Shown here piece after piece: positions 34,138-46,700 of a stretch of 64,000 bases of DNA. Below the pieces are notes generated by a model. That model was not told the DNA's origin, made no database searches, and worked only from the letters and a program-made list of their open reading frames with translations. The position numbers were made by a program, and so were the translations under genes. Every line of letters starts with the position of its first letter. Positions within the stretch are counted from its first letter, which is position 1. Source of the stretch: Aquila chrysaetos chrysaetos. Taxonomy: Eukaryota > Chordata > Aves > Accipitriformes > Accipitridae. The stretch covers positions 796,687 to 860,686 of the forward strand of contig NW_024470381.1 of assembly GCF_900496995.4 (NCBI RefSeq), in the 5' to 3' direction.

Positions 34138-37100
34138 ATGTGGCACGAAGCCCGCAAGCATGAGCGCAAGCTGCGAGGGATGATGGTGGACTACAAGAAG
34201 CGAGCGGAACGCCGTAGGGAATACTATGAGAAGATCGTGAGTGGCCCTGACTTTGTCCCCTCCTCGGGGACAGCGGTGGCACCCCACTATCCCTGGCTGG
34301 GACCCGATTGGGGGCGTGCCTGGGGCATTTGGGAACCATCTGGGCGCTTTGCAGCTTGTTTTTGGGGTGGAAGAGGGATGGATGAAGGAGCTGTGGCACT
34401 CGCTGCCGCCTGCCTTCCCCCGGGGACCCCACGGAGGTGTCCCTGGGTGGGCACCCTAAATCCACACAAACAAAACTGCCCCCCTTTCGGCTCCCCCTTT
34501 TCCCCGGGGCTCCCACTCTCTCTTTTCCTAACCCTTGGGGTTTTTATTGTTTTTTTTTTTTTTCTTTTTTTCTAACTTTGGGGGTTTCCACTTCTCCTAG
34601 AAAAAGGACCCGGCCCAGTTTCTCCAGGTTCACGGCCGGGCCTGCAAGGTCCACCTGGACTCAGCCATCGCACTGGCCGCCGAAAGCCCTGTCAACATGT
34701 GAGTAGCCCCACACAGGGCTGGAGGCATCTCCCACTGCTCCCCAAGCAGCTCTGGGGGGTTTGGGGGGAGTGGTCGGTGCCTCGCCGAAGCCCGGGGGGG
34801 CTCTCATGCAGCCACAATGTCTTTGAGAAGCGCTAGGCCCACCGGCAAGGGTTCGGGGGTGTGTTGGGGGGGTTCTTGCCTGGCCGGCAGCATGTGCCCA
34901 GCTGCTCGGCTCCTCGTAGTGCAGCCCTGGGGCTGGCCAGGTCTCTCCTGCCCTGGGAAATGAAATCTAGGCCAGTTTCTGCTTGTCAAAACCAAATAAA
35001 AAGGACTTGGCTCCTCCTCTGCCAGAGCTTCTAGGAGATGCTGCTGTGGCAAATGAGTTGGTTCTCTCCTCCCTGCTCGGGAATGACTAATGCAGGAGAG
35101 CTGAGCACACCCATCGGTGCTTGACGGGGGGGCGGTTTGTGTGGGTTTGGGGGGGCTCAGCTCCTCCCGGGGGGGCTTCCTGGCTGTCCCCCAGCCCTGA
35201 TGACATCTCTCTCACCTCGCAGGATGCCCTGGCAGGGGGACGCGAACAACATGATTGACCGCTTCGACGTGCGGGCGCACCTGGATTATATCCCCTTGTA
35301 CACCCCGCCCCTGCTGAACCCCATGTAAGCCATGGGGTGCCAGGGCACCCTGCTTCGACGGGAGCTTCTGGGTCCAGATCAGGCCTTCTCGGGGTCTGTT
35401 TTGGAGCGGTTGCCTGAGGTTTCGGAGCCGGCGTCGCCTGCAAGCCTGGCTGGGGTTGCTGCAGGGCGGACAGGGCTGCTTTTTAGATTTTCTGTACTGG
35501 GACCAGTGTGGAGATCCCAGTACTGGGAGGATAAGCTGGAATGAGTGCAGAGGGATGGGTAGGACTGGAGCACAGGGTGAAGGGGAACCCCACAGCAGCT
35601 TTTCTGTACCTAAAACGTTAGAGAGGATGGAGCTGAGCTCTTTGCAGAGGTTCGCAGTAAAAGGGCGTGATGAAAAGGCCAAAATTAGAGAGAGGGAGTT
35701 AAGTACCGGCACAACCCCCAAAGGCTGGGAGGGTTCTTTCTCTGGAGAGAGGTGCTGCTCAGCTGGAGCAGGCTGCTGTAGTTGGCCCTGCTTTGAGCAA
35801 GGACGGGGCAGAAGGCAAATATCCCCCCAGGCCTGGGTCTGTGAAGAGCAGCCAGGTTCCCTTCCTGCCCCTGCTCACTGCTGCTCCGGCACCTCCTTAC
35901 CCTCTCTGGCCTCAGCACGAGCTCCGGAGAGGAGTTTGGCCCCCTTGATGGGTTTTCAAGGGAATTCCAGACCAGCATGTGATCCTTCACCCGCAAACCC
36001 CAGCCCTGATCTCCCCACACAGCAGGGGATCTGATCTCGCTAAGCCAAGCAGAAAGGGGTCATGTTTTTTCTGGAGTCCAAAATCCCTTGGGGAGAGGGG
36101 AACCTCCATCTCCCCAGAGGCTTGTGAGCACCAAAAGCTGCATCTGCTCCTTTCCAGCTCCCCCGAGCAGGAGTCTGATGAGAGAAAGTGTAACTACGAG
36201 CGGTACCGAGGCCTGGTGCAGAACGACTTTGCCGGTAGTAAGTGTCTGGTGCAGGCGGGAGGGTCGGGGCCACATGAGACAGAGCGAGCCCCCGCGATTC
36301 GGGGGAAATCCCAGCTCATCCAGGGCATGGCTCAATGTAGCACCAGCCGAAGGGCGAGGGGAGGGTTTTGTTCCCACTCTGGGGGTGGCGAGGTGCTGGG
36401 AGAGCTGCATCCCCTCTAATGAGCTGCGGTTAATCAGCTCTCTGAGCTGTTCTCTCAAGTGGGCGTAAAGCAGGCTGGTAACTTCCCTGTGTGGTTGCAG
36501 TCTCGGAGGAGCAGTGCCTCTACCAGATCTACATCGATGAGCTCTATGGGGGACTCCAAAAGCCAAATGAAGATGAGAAAAAGAAGTGAGTGTGAGAAGA
36601 GGTGACAAAGGACGGTTGTCATGTTCCTGTCCTCAGGAACTGTCCTGGGAGCGTGGCTCCACAGCCTCAGAAACACCCGCTCTTTGACCAGTCCCAGTTT
36701 CCCCTCTACCGGGGTGGGACTGAGCAGCCACCGGCTGCACCATCCACCCTCGGCTGCTTTTGGTGACGCTCTGAAGTCGTCCCCTGTGTTTCCGCGCTGA
36801 AATATCCGTCCCGTCCTTGTCGCTGTGGACGTGAGGCCATCCTGGGGCTGAGCAGAGCGGCAGTGGCTGAGGAGGGAGACAGAGGAAGGGCTGGTTTCTT
36901 CTCAAGGAAGCTTTCTGTCTTGATGCCTTCTCATGCGGCCTGGCACTGAGAGGCGGGCAGGAGCTTAAGTGTGTCTGTGCCCAGGCTGGCGGAGAAAAAG
37001 GCTTCCATCGGCTACACGTACGAGGACAGCACTGTGGCTGAGCTCGAGAACTCCTTGGAGAAGCGAGGGGACGAGGAAGACTCTGAGGAAGACAGCAACA

Positions 37101-40100
37101 CAGACGAAGATGAAGTCATCCCCGATATCGGTAATGGCCCTCCCTTATCGGGCTGCTTCACCCCGGTTTGGTAGACGTGCCGAGCCCTGCCTTGCCACTT
37201 GGGATATGCTGAGCTGCCTGTGCTCTGCCCACAGATGTGGAAGTGGATGTGGACGAGCTGAACCAGGAACAGGTGGCTGACCTGAACAAGCAGGCGACTG
37301 CGTACGGCATGGCAGAAGGGGACTTTGTCAGGTACGGCTGGTGGCCGGGATAAGCACCAGGAACCCAGCGGAGCCTCACTGGGGCCTCCCCTTCTCACTG
37401 GGGGCTGAATCCTTTGCAGATGTGCCTGTCTCTAGGATGGGGGCCCCCAAAAAAGTCCCCCCTGAGCACGGTGCTGGCCGGTGGGCTCTTACTGAGGGTT
37501 TCTCTTTTTTTGGGGGGAAAAGGATGTTGCGGAAGGACAAAGAAGAGGCAGAAGCTATTAAAAATGCCAAAGCCCTAGAAGAAGAAAAGGCGATGTACTC
37601 GGTAAGGGGAGCTCTGGCAAGCTCTGCCCTGTCCCGCTGCGAGCCTTAGCTGGCTGGGAGCCTCCCGGGGCAGCAGACTGGGTCCTGTGGGTGCCTTGGG
37701 CCCCCTCCCTGCTCACGGAAGCACCTCTGCCTCCCAAGGGGGGCCCGCAAACTCCTGGGGCAGCTTCCCCCGGGGTCAGTGCTGTCTCTTAGCTCAGGCT
37801 GCTCTCCTAGGGCCGTCGCTCTCGCCGCCAAAGGAGGGAGTTCAGGGAGAAACGCTTGAAAGGGAGGAAGATCAGCCCGCCCAGGTGAGTCTCCTGGCCC
37901 GGCAGCTGAGACTGGGGCTTGGCCACGGCCCTGGTCCATTCATATCCATCCCAGGCAGCTCCTCCCTGCTCCACCCCAGGCGTCATCCATGCCCATGCCA
38001 GTTTGCGTGGGGGTCCTGGCGGCTCTGGCCCCTGGTGACGTCCCACCGATATCTCCTTCCCTAACGCCCTCTCCTTTCGCAGCTACGCACGGAGAGACAG
38101 TCCCACCTACGATCCCTACAAACGGTGAGCGGCCGCAGTCCCAGGACAAGCGGGTTCTCCAGGCTGGGGACGTCCCCTTCCCGCGGGGAACCTGGCACCC
38201 AGCGGTTTTTGGGAGGGAGTTTTTTCAGCAACTGAAGCTGCCTCCCTCCTCGCCACCTCGCAGCTCCCCCTCGGAGTCCACCTCCGAATCCCGCTCCCGT
38301 TCCCGCACCCCATCTCCTGGCCACGAGGAAAAGATCACCTTCATCACCAGCTTCGGCGGCAGCGATGAGGAAGCGGTGGCGGCATCCGCGCAAGCTGGCA
38401 GCATCTCCGGAAAAGCCACCGCACTTGGCAAACAGCGTTCTGCCCCAGGGCAGCCGGGCAGCACCGCGGCAGGTCATAGCACCTCGTCCCGGTCGGTAAC
38501 TCTCCCATCTGGCTCACTTTCCCAACCCTTACCCACAGAGGCGCGGTGGTGGTGGGCCAGGCGAGCTTGCTGGCCCCTCGTGGGCATGGAGCCAGGCCGG
38601 CCCGGCATGGAGACACCAGCAGGGGATGCTCCCGACGCCTGGCTGCTGCTCGAGGGGCAGAGGGGGGAACGTGGTGGGAGGGAGCAGGTGGGTTCTCCAT
38701 CATGTAACCATGCAGGCCGCGTGCCTGCCCCGGTTCTGCTGCGGTGCCGGGGCAGGGCTTGACAGCTTTGAGGGGATCTTCATGGCATCTCCGGGTCTTC
38801 CTGGAGATGGGTGGGCTTGGGGGAGGCTGGAATTTGGGTGTGAGTCAAGCCGCCTCCTGCCCTAAAAGAAAGAGTGTCTGCTAGTTCCTGGAGAGCTCAG
38901 GGAGGGAATCGGGGTGGCTGTCGTGGCTCCTTTCCCGGCACGGCTGGGGGTCTGGGGGGCTTGGAGCCCCTTGGCAGAGGGCTGAGTGGCTCTGGGGCTG
39001 TCCCAGTTGTGCCTGGAGGCTTGATGCCAGTGTTGGGCGGGGGAGAGGCGCCTGCTCTCTCCTCATGGCTCAGCCCACGGGCTGTCAGCAGGGTCTGGCC
39101 ATACCCGTGCTGTGCAGCACCACCTGGTGCTGGGAGCAATGAGGGTCCCAGCTCATCCTTGCTCGTCCCAGGCGCCAACAGCTCGTCCTGTGTGTCCCTT
39201 CTAGGAGACGCTCTTCATCCTCTTCCACCTCCCCATCCTCCTCCTCATCCTCCAGCTCCCGCTCCAGCTCCCGCTCGCACCGAGGCGGCAGCTACCACCA
39301 CTCCAGACGCTACTGCCGCTCCCACAGCCGCCGGTACTCACGCTCCCGCAGCCGCCGCTACTCGGGAGGGGGCTCACGGGACAGCCGGCGTCGCTCCAGA
39401 TCCTATTCCCCTGACTGGGGGTATCGCTACAGCTCCTGCCGCCGCTCCAGGTGAGCTCTGTCCTCCGCTCTCCCAGTTCCTGCCCGTTTTGCCCAAGTTC
39501 TCTACTGGGCTCCTCCATGGCGAGTTTTGCCGGTGGCTTCATCGTCCTCCCGCTCAGCCGCAGGCAGTGGTGCTGTCCCCTCGGCCGCCTCTTTGGGCTG
39601 AACAAGCCCACACATCTTGGCCTCTCCCTTCCGCTCAGTGCTCCAGCCCCTGCCAGACTGGTCCCAGTTTGTTACTGGGAGTCCCACACTGGTCCCTGTA
39701 TCAAAAAAAAAAAAAAAAAAAAAAAAGTCTCATCAGTGTTGAATAAAGGGGAATATGTCCCATCACTCACCCTGCTAGTGGGTGGCTTCACCGTGAGCTC
39801 CCCCAGCACCATCTCCGCTTGCTGTTGGGGTGTGGGGGGGACCCCAGTCACCCTCTGGGTGCCCCCCCCCCCCCAAACACCCCTTCCACCTTGATTCCCT
39901 GTCTGCAGGAGCCATTCCAGGTCCGGAGAGCGCTACTGGCGAGGTGGCAGGTCCAGCCGACACCGGAGCAGCAGCCGAAGTCCCAGCGATTCGCGGAGCT
40001 GCAGCAAATCAATGTCTCCAGTGCGAGAGAAACCGCCGAGGCCTGCAGCGTCACCTGCCGTGGGGGAGAAACTGAAAAAGTGAGGGAGGGGAAGGGTCGG

Positions 40101-42187
40101 GGGGGGGGCACCCGGGGTGTTGAGCAGCCCCTGCGTTGATCCTCATGCTTTTTTTTTTTTTTTTTTTTTTCTCCTGCTTTTAGGGCTGACACTGCTGCTG
40201 GTAAAGAGACAGGAGCTGCCAAAGTCAGTAAGAATTTAACCTCACCTGTTTAATTGCCATCACTGCAGAGCACGCTAAGGGACATGGTGGTGGACGGGCT
40301 GGCGGAGGTGCCGGGACTTGGCGCTGGTTGCCCCCGTGACCCGTTGCGTCCCACCCCTCCTTGACCGGGTGCCGGTCCTGCTCCCTCCTTGGAGCTTGAG
40401 GGGGGGCTGCTGGACAGGAGCGGGGCCACGGGCTGCTCGGGGCAGTCTTGGCTCTGGGTGGTGGGGAGGCAGGGGGAGGAATGGGGACCCCCAGGATCCA
40501 GCTGGGTGCTGTCTGTGCTGAAGCTGGGGGATGCCTGCCCTGCTTTGTTGGGTCCAGGCTGTCACTGGTGTCTGTCCTTGCACCCCGGGGTCTGTCCCCA
40601 TGCCCAGCGGGTCCTCATGCCCCTCCAGGGAGGGGGTGGAGGTGGTGGCGGGGGGCTGGGGGAGCCCCTCGCCCCACTTGCAGGGGCGTTGGCCAGACTG
40701 CCAACAGGACGCAGGGCACGGCTGTCTTCTCTCACTCTGTGAGTGGCCCCTCCATGCCCTCGGGCTGTCCCAGGCCACCCTGTCCCTGGGGTCCCTGGGT
40801 GCTTTCGGGCTGTGTCCGTGTGTCCCTGGGGTGCCGGTGCCACTGCCTGGGGCCGCGGGTGCTCTGGCAGGGAGCAGCTTGTTGTCCAAGGCCACCCTCA
40901 ACAGCCACCATTTGTCCCCACAGCACCCACAGGTGTCCCTGCTGCTCGGGGACAGGGCGCGGGCACCGGCAAAGCCCCCGGCAATGTGGGCAGGGACACC
41001 CAGACCCTGTAGAGGGGCTCGGGGCGGGGGGGGGCTCAGAGTTGTCACCGTGGCAAGGCAGGTGGTGGTTCTGGGATCCAGCTTGGCCAGCACTCGAAGC
41101 CAGTGTCTGCCACGGGGGAGCCTGGGGGGGGGTTCCCCAGGTCTGGCCAGCGTGGCTTGCACCGTGTCCTCATCCCTGTCCCCCCACCCTACCCTTCACA
41201 TGCCATTTTGGTTGGTTTGCAGCCCAAACTGACGCCGCAGGAGAAGCTGAAGCTGCGCATGCAGAAGGCGCTGAACCGGCAGTGTAAGCAGCACCTGTGG
41301 CCCCCGCCTCCACCGCACCCTGACACACACACACACCCCCACACCCACACCCACCCACCCCCCACCCCGGTACCCTCTCTCAGCCCCCTGCTCTTTGGGT
41401 TTTTTTTTTTTAATAGTTAAAGCTGATAAAAAGGCGGCGCAGGAAAAAATGCTGCAACAGGAGCATGAGAGACAGGTAGGGGGGGGTGAGGCTGGGGGAG
41501 GGGCTAGGCTGGCAACCTGGGGGGGGGCCTGGAGCCGGTTAACGGGAATGCTCTTCTCTTCCAGGAGCGGGAGGACGAGCTGCGTGCCATGGCCCGGAAA
41601 ATCCGCATGAAGTAAATCCTCTCCCGTCCCTTTACTGGGTGGATTCAGTGGGTGCAGGCTGCAACGTGACCCCCACCGCTGCTGGCTGCACCCTCCAACC
41701 TTGTTTTATTTTTCGGCAGGGAGAGAGAGCGCCGAGAGAAGGAGCGGGAGGAATGGGAGAGGCAGTACAGCCGGCAGAGTCGGTCTCCATCCCCGCGCTA
41801 CGGTGAGTGCCGGCTGACCGGGAGCCCAGTGCCAGTGTGAGGGGGGGGGTGAAGGGGTTCAGTGGAGCCCCCCCAAAACAATGGGGGGTGGATTCCCCCC
41901 CCCCCCCCCCCCCCGCATTGGGCCTTTGCAGGGTGGAAAAGAAAAGTTGTATTCCGGGGGAAAAAATGGGTGGAAAAGGGGCTGCACCACCTGAGTGTGT
42001 CCCCTCTGTCTTGCAGGTCGGGAATACAGCTCCTCCCGGAGGTACGTTCCCCTCTCCCACCCCACGGGTGGGGGAGGTCCTGGTGGTCAGGGCTCCATGG
42101 GGATCCCCTCATTCTCACCCACCCCTCTTTTCCCCCCACCTCATCTGCAGGCGCTCCCGGTCCCGGAGCCCTCACTACCGACACTGA
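34138..42187 (+). CDS. CLASRP: CLASRP, CLK4-associating SR-related splicing protein, copy 1 (complete)
   Basis: SR-like nuclear protein that binds CLK4 and influences alternative splicing. Twenty coding exons: 34138-34236, 34601-34698, 35223-35324, 36158-36237, 36501-36585, 36985-37130, 37235-37331, 37523-37601, 37811-37884, 38083-38124, 38264-38491, 39205-39450, 39909-40079, 40184-40223, 41223-41283, 41417-41475, 41565-41611, 41720-41802, 42017-42041, 42151-42187. They sum to 1899 bases, 632 residues (human about 674), all in phase. N-terminus MWHEARKHERKLRGMMVDYK; SWAP-type region ERYRGLVQNDFAG and EQCLYQIYIDELYGGL; acidic DEDEVIPDI; DVDELNQEQVADLNKQAT; ITFITSFGGSDEEA; Arg-Ser region in exons 39205-40079; C-terminal coiled charged segment LTPQEKLKLRMQKALNR; end RSRSPHYRH. 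The exon ending at 38491 uses an inferred weak donor (GTCGGT), chosen because it keeps phase. Confidence 0.96.
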
Positions 42188-42218
42188 CGGGGAAATGGTG
42201 CCAGTTTTGCCAACAGCA

Positions 42219-42224
42219 AATAAA
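42219..42224 (+). terminator. CLASRP poly(A) signal AATAAA
   Basis: AATAAA 32 bases after the CLASRP stop. The convergent GEMIN7 signal lies about 125 bases further on. Confidence 0.85.
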
Positions 42225-42347
42225 AGATGGAAAACCTGAATCCTCCTCCCCTGTCACCTTGTTTTTTTTTCCCACCCCTGTTGCCCCAGAGAAATTGTAA
42301 TTATGGTCAGAAAAAAGGGGGTTTTGTTGGAAAAAGGGGATTTTTGT

Positions 42348-42353
42348 TTTATT
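42348..42353 (-). terminator. GEMIN7 poly(A) signal AATAAA
   Basis: 'tttatt' on the plus strand, immediately downstream of the GEMIN7 stop on the minus strand (7 bases). Confidence 0.75.
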
Positions 42354-42359
42354 AATGGG

Positions 42360-42709
42360 TTACTCGAGGAGGAAGGTGTAGGCGAGGGTGTTGGCATAAT
42401 GCAGCAGCGTGGCCATCTGCACCCCCAGGGGGGTCTGTAGGGCATCCACCTGGAACACCATGGCTTCCACGTTGGTGGCGCTGAAAACGGCGTCCACCCG
42501 GACCCCTGCCCGGAGGTAAAATCAGGTGGGACTGCCCCGGATGGCCCCCAGCCCCCGTAGGTAACGTTGCCAGAGGTTTGCCCGTACCCCCTGTGCTGTC
42601 ATCTGCCCCCCCCAGAAGCACCTGGAATAGGGGTGAAGTGGGGTTGAAACCTTGGCTGGAAACCTTCGTGACCCTGTGGCAGGCGTAGGACCCCCACTGG
42701 TACTGGCAT
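42360..42709 (-). CDS. GEMIN7: GEMIN7, SMN complex subunit, reading frame disturbed
   Basis: Gemin7 has an Sm-like fold, pairs with Gemin6 and helps the SMN complex load Sm proteins on snRNAs. ATG at 42709, about ten bases after a splice acceptor. MPVPVGVLRLPQGHEGFQ matches human NIPVPVLRLPRGPDGFSR. Further on, LWQRYLRGLGAI matches LRERYLRSLLAM, and GVRVDAVFSATNVEAM with ALQTPLGVQMATLLHYANTL matches the human C-terminus. The stop is at 42360. The three blocks are not in one frame: there is a shift at a G-run near 42603-42610 and an in-frame TGA near 42526. Because neighbouring genes also show C/G-tract slips, sequencing error is at least as likely as pseudogenisation. About 116 codons (human 131). 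Confidence 0.82.
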
Positions 42710-42839
42710 GGCAGCTCCTGGGGGGGGGGGTCACCCGAGACCCCCCCTGTGTTCTCCTTCCCCATAGGACCCACCTGTGTCCCATGTGTGTGTGTCCCCT
42801 CCGGGAGCTGCACCCCTGTGACACCCCCACCCCACAGCC

Positions 42840-43741
42840 CCCCTAAACCCCCCCTTGCTTCTCCTGCCCCCCCCCCAAAAAACCCCTAAGCCCCCTCCCC
42901 AAGACCCCCCCTCCCATGAGGCTTCCTGGTCCCCAAACATCCCCCCCGCACCCCTCTGTGCCCCCAGGGCCTCCAAAAGACACCCCCCCCCATAGTCCCT
43001 CCTCCCCGTGTGCCCCCCGCCAGCTCCCTGCCCCCCCATAGGGCCCTAGTGCCACTCGTGGGGCCCCCCCCCAGCCTCCCCTGGACCCCCAAAGCTCCTC
43101 ACGGAGCCCCGCCCCCCCCCCATGTACGGGGCACCGGACGCTCGGGGCGGGAGACGCGCGGGGGGTGGGAGTGGTGTCGCTTCGCGCATGCGCGCCGCCA
43201 CCGGAAGTGCGCCACAACTTGCGTGGGCTGCTTTGTTGCCGCCGCAGATTCGCGTTACCGGGACACGACACCTCGCACCTCCCCACACCCCCGGGTTTCG
43301 GGTCGTCCCCGCGCATCTTCCTTCCCTCTCCTACCTCCTCTTCCTCTCCCCTCCCGCCCCCAGCGTGGCGAAAGTGCGGCGGCGAATTCAACGCTGCTCC
43401 TGCCGCCGGCCCCTCGCGATTCGCTTCCGCAGATTCGCCACCGCCGCCCGCGCTGCTCCCGGAGCCGGAACGGGCCTGAACCCAGCGGCGGGGCCTTATC
43501 CCCTCCCCGTTCCCCCCACCCCTTCCTCTTCCACCTCCATTTCCCTTCCCCGCTTCTCCTTCCTCCCTTCCCCGCCGCCGTGGCGAAAGTGCGGCGGCGG
43601 AGGCGCAGGCCGCTGCGGTGCTGGCGGGCGGCTCCGGTCCGCGGTGGCTGTTCCCGTTCTCCCCCTCCCTCCCCGCCGCGTAGCGGCCCCTCAGCTCCGG
43701 GCGATGCCCCTGGGGCTGCGGTGAGGAGGGAGAACTCCGCC
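42840..43741. promoter_or_regulatory. divergent GEMIN7 / PPP1R37 CpG promoter
   Basis: 42840-43100 is C-tract-rich, presumed GEMIN7 5' intron. 43100-43741 is CpG-dense with 'gcgcatgcgcgccgccaccggaagtgcg', containing an NRF1-type GCGCATGCGC at 43184-43193 and an ETS-type CCGGAAGTG. The 'cgtggcgaaagtgcggcggc' motif occurs at about 43361 and again at 43578, a short internal duplication. Start sites are inferred. Confidence 0.6.
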
Positions 43742-46700
43742 ATGGAGGTCCCGGGACAGGGTAGTGGACCGGTGACCGTCCCCCCCGAACCCGGTAACGA
43801 AACCCCGCTGCCCGTTGAGGTTTCCCCCTCTGGGGCGGCTCAGGGAAACGAAGACGGGCGGTTGCGGCCCGGTGCTAAGCGGGTAACGTTTCCCTCCGAC
43901 GAGGATATCGTCTCTGGGGCAGTGGAGCCCAAGGACCCCTGGAGACACGGTAATGGGGGGGGGGGGGCGCTGGATACCGGGCTTGGCTCCTCAAGGGGGG
44001 GGGGGGTCCAGGGTTGGGACTGGGCCAGTGCTGAAGAGACCGGAGCAGAGGTCCCTGCTGCGGGCCTAGGGGAGAGACACCACCACCCCCCCAGCTGAAG
44101 CCACCCAGGGTTGGGTGCACAAACATGGCCTTTGGGAACCCCCAAAACTGCCAGCTGGGCGGTTCACACCAAAACCGTGGGCCCAATAAAGCCACGGAGG
44201 CGAATTGGTGCAGTAGCCCTCATCCTCGTGGCTGTTGAAGGCTTCGGCTCAGAGGGAAGCTCCCGGTTTTGTTGCCCTGAGCCGGCACGGCAGGAACGGC
44301 GGTGATGGTTGGGTTCTGCTGGTGCGGTGGGAGAGCCCTGCTTGGTGCGCCCGGCTCTCCGGCAGGGGTCTGTGGCACCCACCACCATCGAGGAGGGCGA
44401 TGGTCCTGTGGCAGCAGCGTGGAGAAACCAGTAGCTCTTCCCCAAAGTGTTACCAAAGCTTTGGCTGCCCAAGGGAGGAGAAAGGAAACAAGCTGGAGCT
44501 CTGTCCCTCCAAGGTCCCGGAGGTTTTGGTAATGTTTCCGGATGCTGATGTCCACCCCAGCCCCTCCGGCAATGCAGGGAGCTCGGCACGGCAAGCGGAG
44601 GGCCGTTGTGTTCCCAGGAAACGTCCCCGGATAAGAGGCACAGCCAGAACGCAGCCTCCAGCGAAATGCCAGTGCCCGTTCTCCTGGCATTCCTGGATCT
44701 GCTGCCAGTGGGTGCCAAACCCATTGGGCGCTCCGCTCGCGGCCCCTCTGCCAGGCTGGGTGAGGGGGTTTGAAGCGGGATGCTTCTAGGGCTCCCGATA
44801 ATTGTGTGACATGGCTGGCTGCCAATTTCGGGACATTCTTTATACTGTACCGAAACACGGAAACCGGCTGGAGATACAGTAAAGGACATTGCGCTGCGGT
44901 ACAAGTACGGCTATCTCAAAAGCTCTTTGCAGGCCGCTGCACCGCAAGCTGCGTTTCTCTATCCCAAACTGAACCACTGCAGCACCCGTCACCAAAAATC
45001 ATCGGTAACCGGCAGCTGCACCTCCTTTTTGGGAACAAAACAGCCCTTTATTTTTACTGTGTTGCAAGCCAGAAATTGGGTTTTTTTCTGAGTTTTTTCC
45101 CAGTCGCACACCTCTTTGGGTGACGAGACCTGTTCCAGTTTCACCGCGCAGACGTCAGACGTGGCCTAAAAGGCACTAGATCTCGTTATGTAGCACCAAT
45201 TAATTATGGTTTCGTTGCTCGGTGTTAGCTGGCTCATCCCAAGGTGATGACCGGTAGCTGGATGCTTCCGTGAAATATCTCCAGCAATAGAGAAAAACCG
45301 CTCGCTAACGTGTTCTTGTTGTTTATATGTCCTGCCAGCTGCGTTAATACGAAATTTCTGCCGCTCTGATCCTGCTCTGGATGAAGACGTGACGTTTGCC
45401 TGGCAAAGCAAACCCGGGGCTCGTCCCCCAAGCCCTTCTCTGCTGCTCCAGAAAACCAAATGTGGTTCAGCGCTCTCAAACGAGCCGCCCTCCCCAGAGG
45501 GAGCCCGGGAGGGACAGATTCCTCAGCCAAGCTTGCCTTTCCCGAGGCTCCGGGCACGCTGGCTCGGAGCTAGAGGCTTTCCCCGAAGGTGTTGTGCCCT
45601 TTGGGTGTTGGGGACCTTTTCTTTCAAACTATTTAACCTCAAACTTCAGCCCCTGAAGGCGCCCGGCGTGAAGGGCCTGAAAGCAAATTTTCCCTCTCTA
45701 ATTAGAGGAATCCCATACACTGCTGATCATCGCGGCTCTGTGGAAGCTAGCGTCATTCAGGGCAGAGCTGGCATTCAGGACCTGCCTTTCTCTTGACTTC
45801 AGGAACGCATTGCCTGTGACACCACTTTTATTCTTCCTCTCACGTGTGGATAATAACTGTTTTTATTTGGGGCTTTATTTATCTCTCATTCATCATTCAT
45901 TGGCTAAAATTACTCCGGTGGACGTGCCTCTGCTTGTTTAACTTCCTTCTGGCTACTTGAATCCGAGGTCTCCTTCCCAGCCGGTACCAGCAGGGCTGGT
46001 TTTGCCAGGCAGCATGGGGCTCGATGACAACGCTCGTGTGTCAGTTTGGATCCTCCTCTCCGGTGCGCTTGCCACCCCGAAGTGCTCGAGGGCTTGAAAG
46101 AGGAAGGTAAAGAAGGTGTATTGTTTATTGCAAAGCTTTGCGCTACACAAGGCGAAGGAGGAGGTGTGTTTAGAGCATCGTTAGCGTCGTTTAACAGGCA
46201 GTGGGTCCGTCTGCTCCCAGTTTGTCACCCCATGAGGCAGATGCTCGGTTATTTTTAAAACCGGCGATATCCCAATGTCAGCAGTTCCCTCGCCTCTCGC
46301 AGAAACACCCTGCTTGTACGCCAAGAGGCAGTCGGTAGCTTTATACCATCACGTTTCTTACTGAATCAAGTACCGTTGCTTTTTTTTTTTTTTTTTAATA
46401 TTTCTCTTTTTTTACCTTTTTTTTTTTTTTTTTCCCTTTGGGACTGTTGCACCTTTAAAGCATCCTGATCCGGCAGAGCTACCTGAGCTCCTAGATAAAC
46501 AGCCTCCCTACAGACCCGTGTCAGGTTCCGTTCGTCAGCCCTCCTTTCTGTGAAACCTTGCCGATTAGCATTAATTATTTCTGCCTTTAATTCTTTATTG
46601 CCAGGCTGCAGTACCGGCCTCTCTGCCACCTCGCCCGCATCCGTGTCAGGTTAAATTACGACGCTTTCCGCTCTGACCTTCCTCTTTGCTCCTTCCCTTC

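Noticed and set aside
42225-42347. ZNF296 between CLASRP and GEMIN7
   Set aside because: The gap between the two poly(A) signals is about 125 bases and has no zinc-finger coding sequence.
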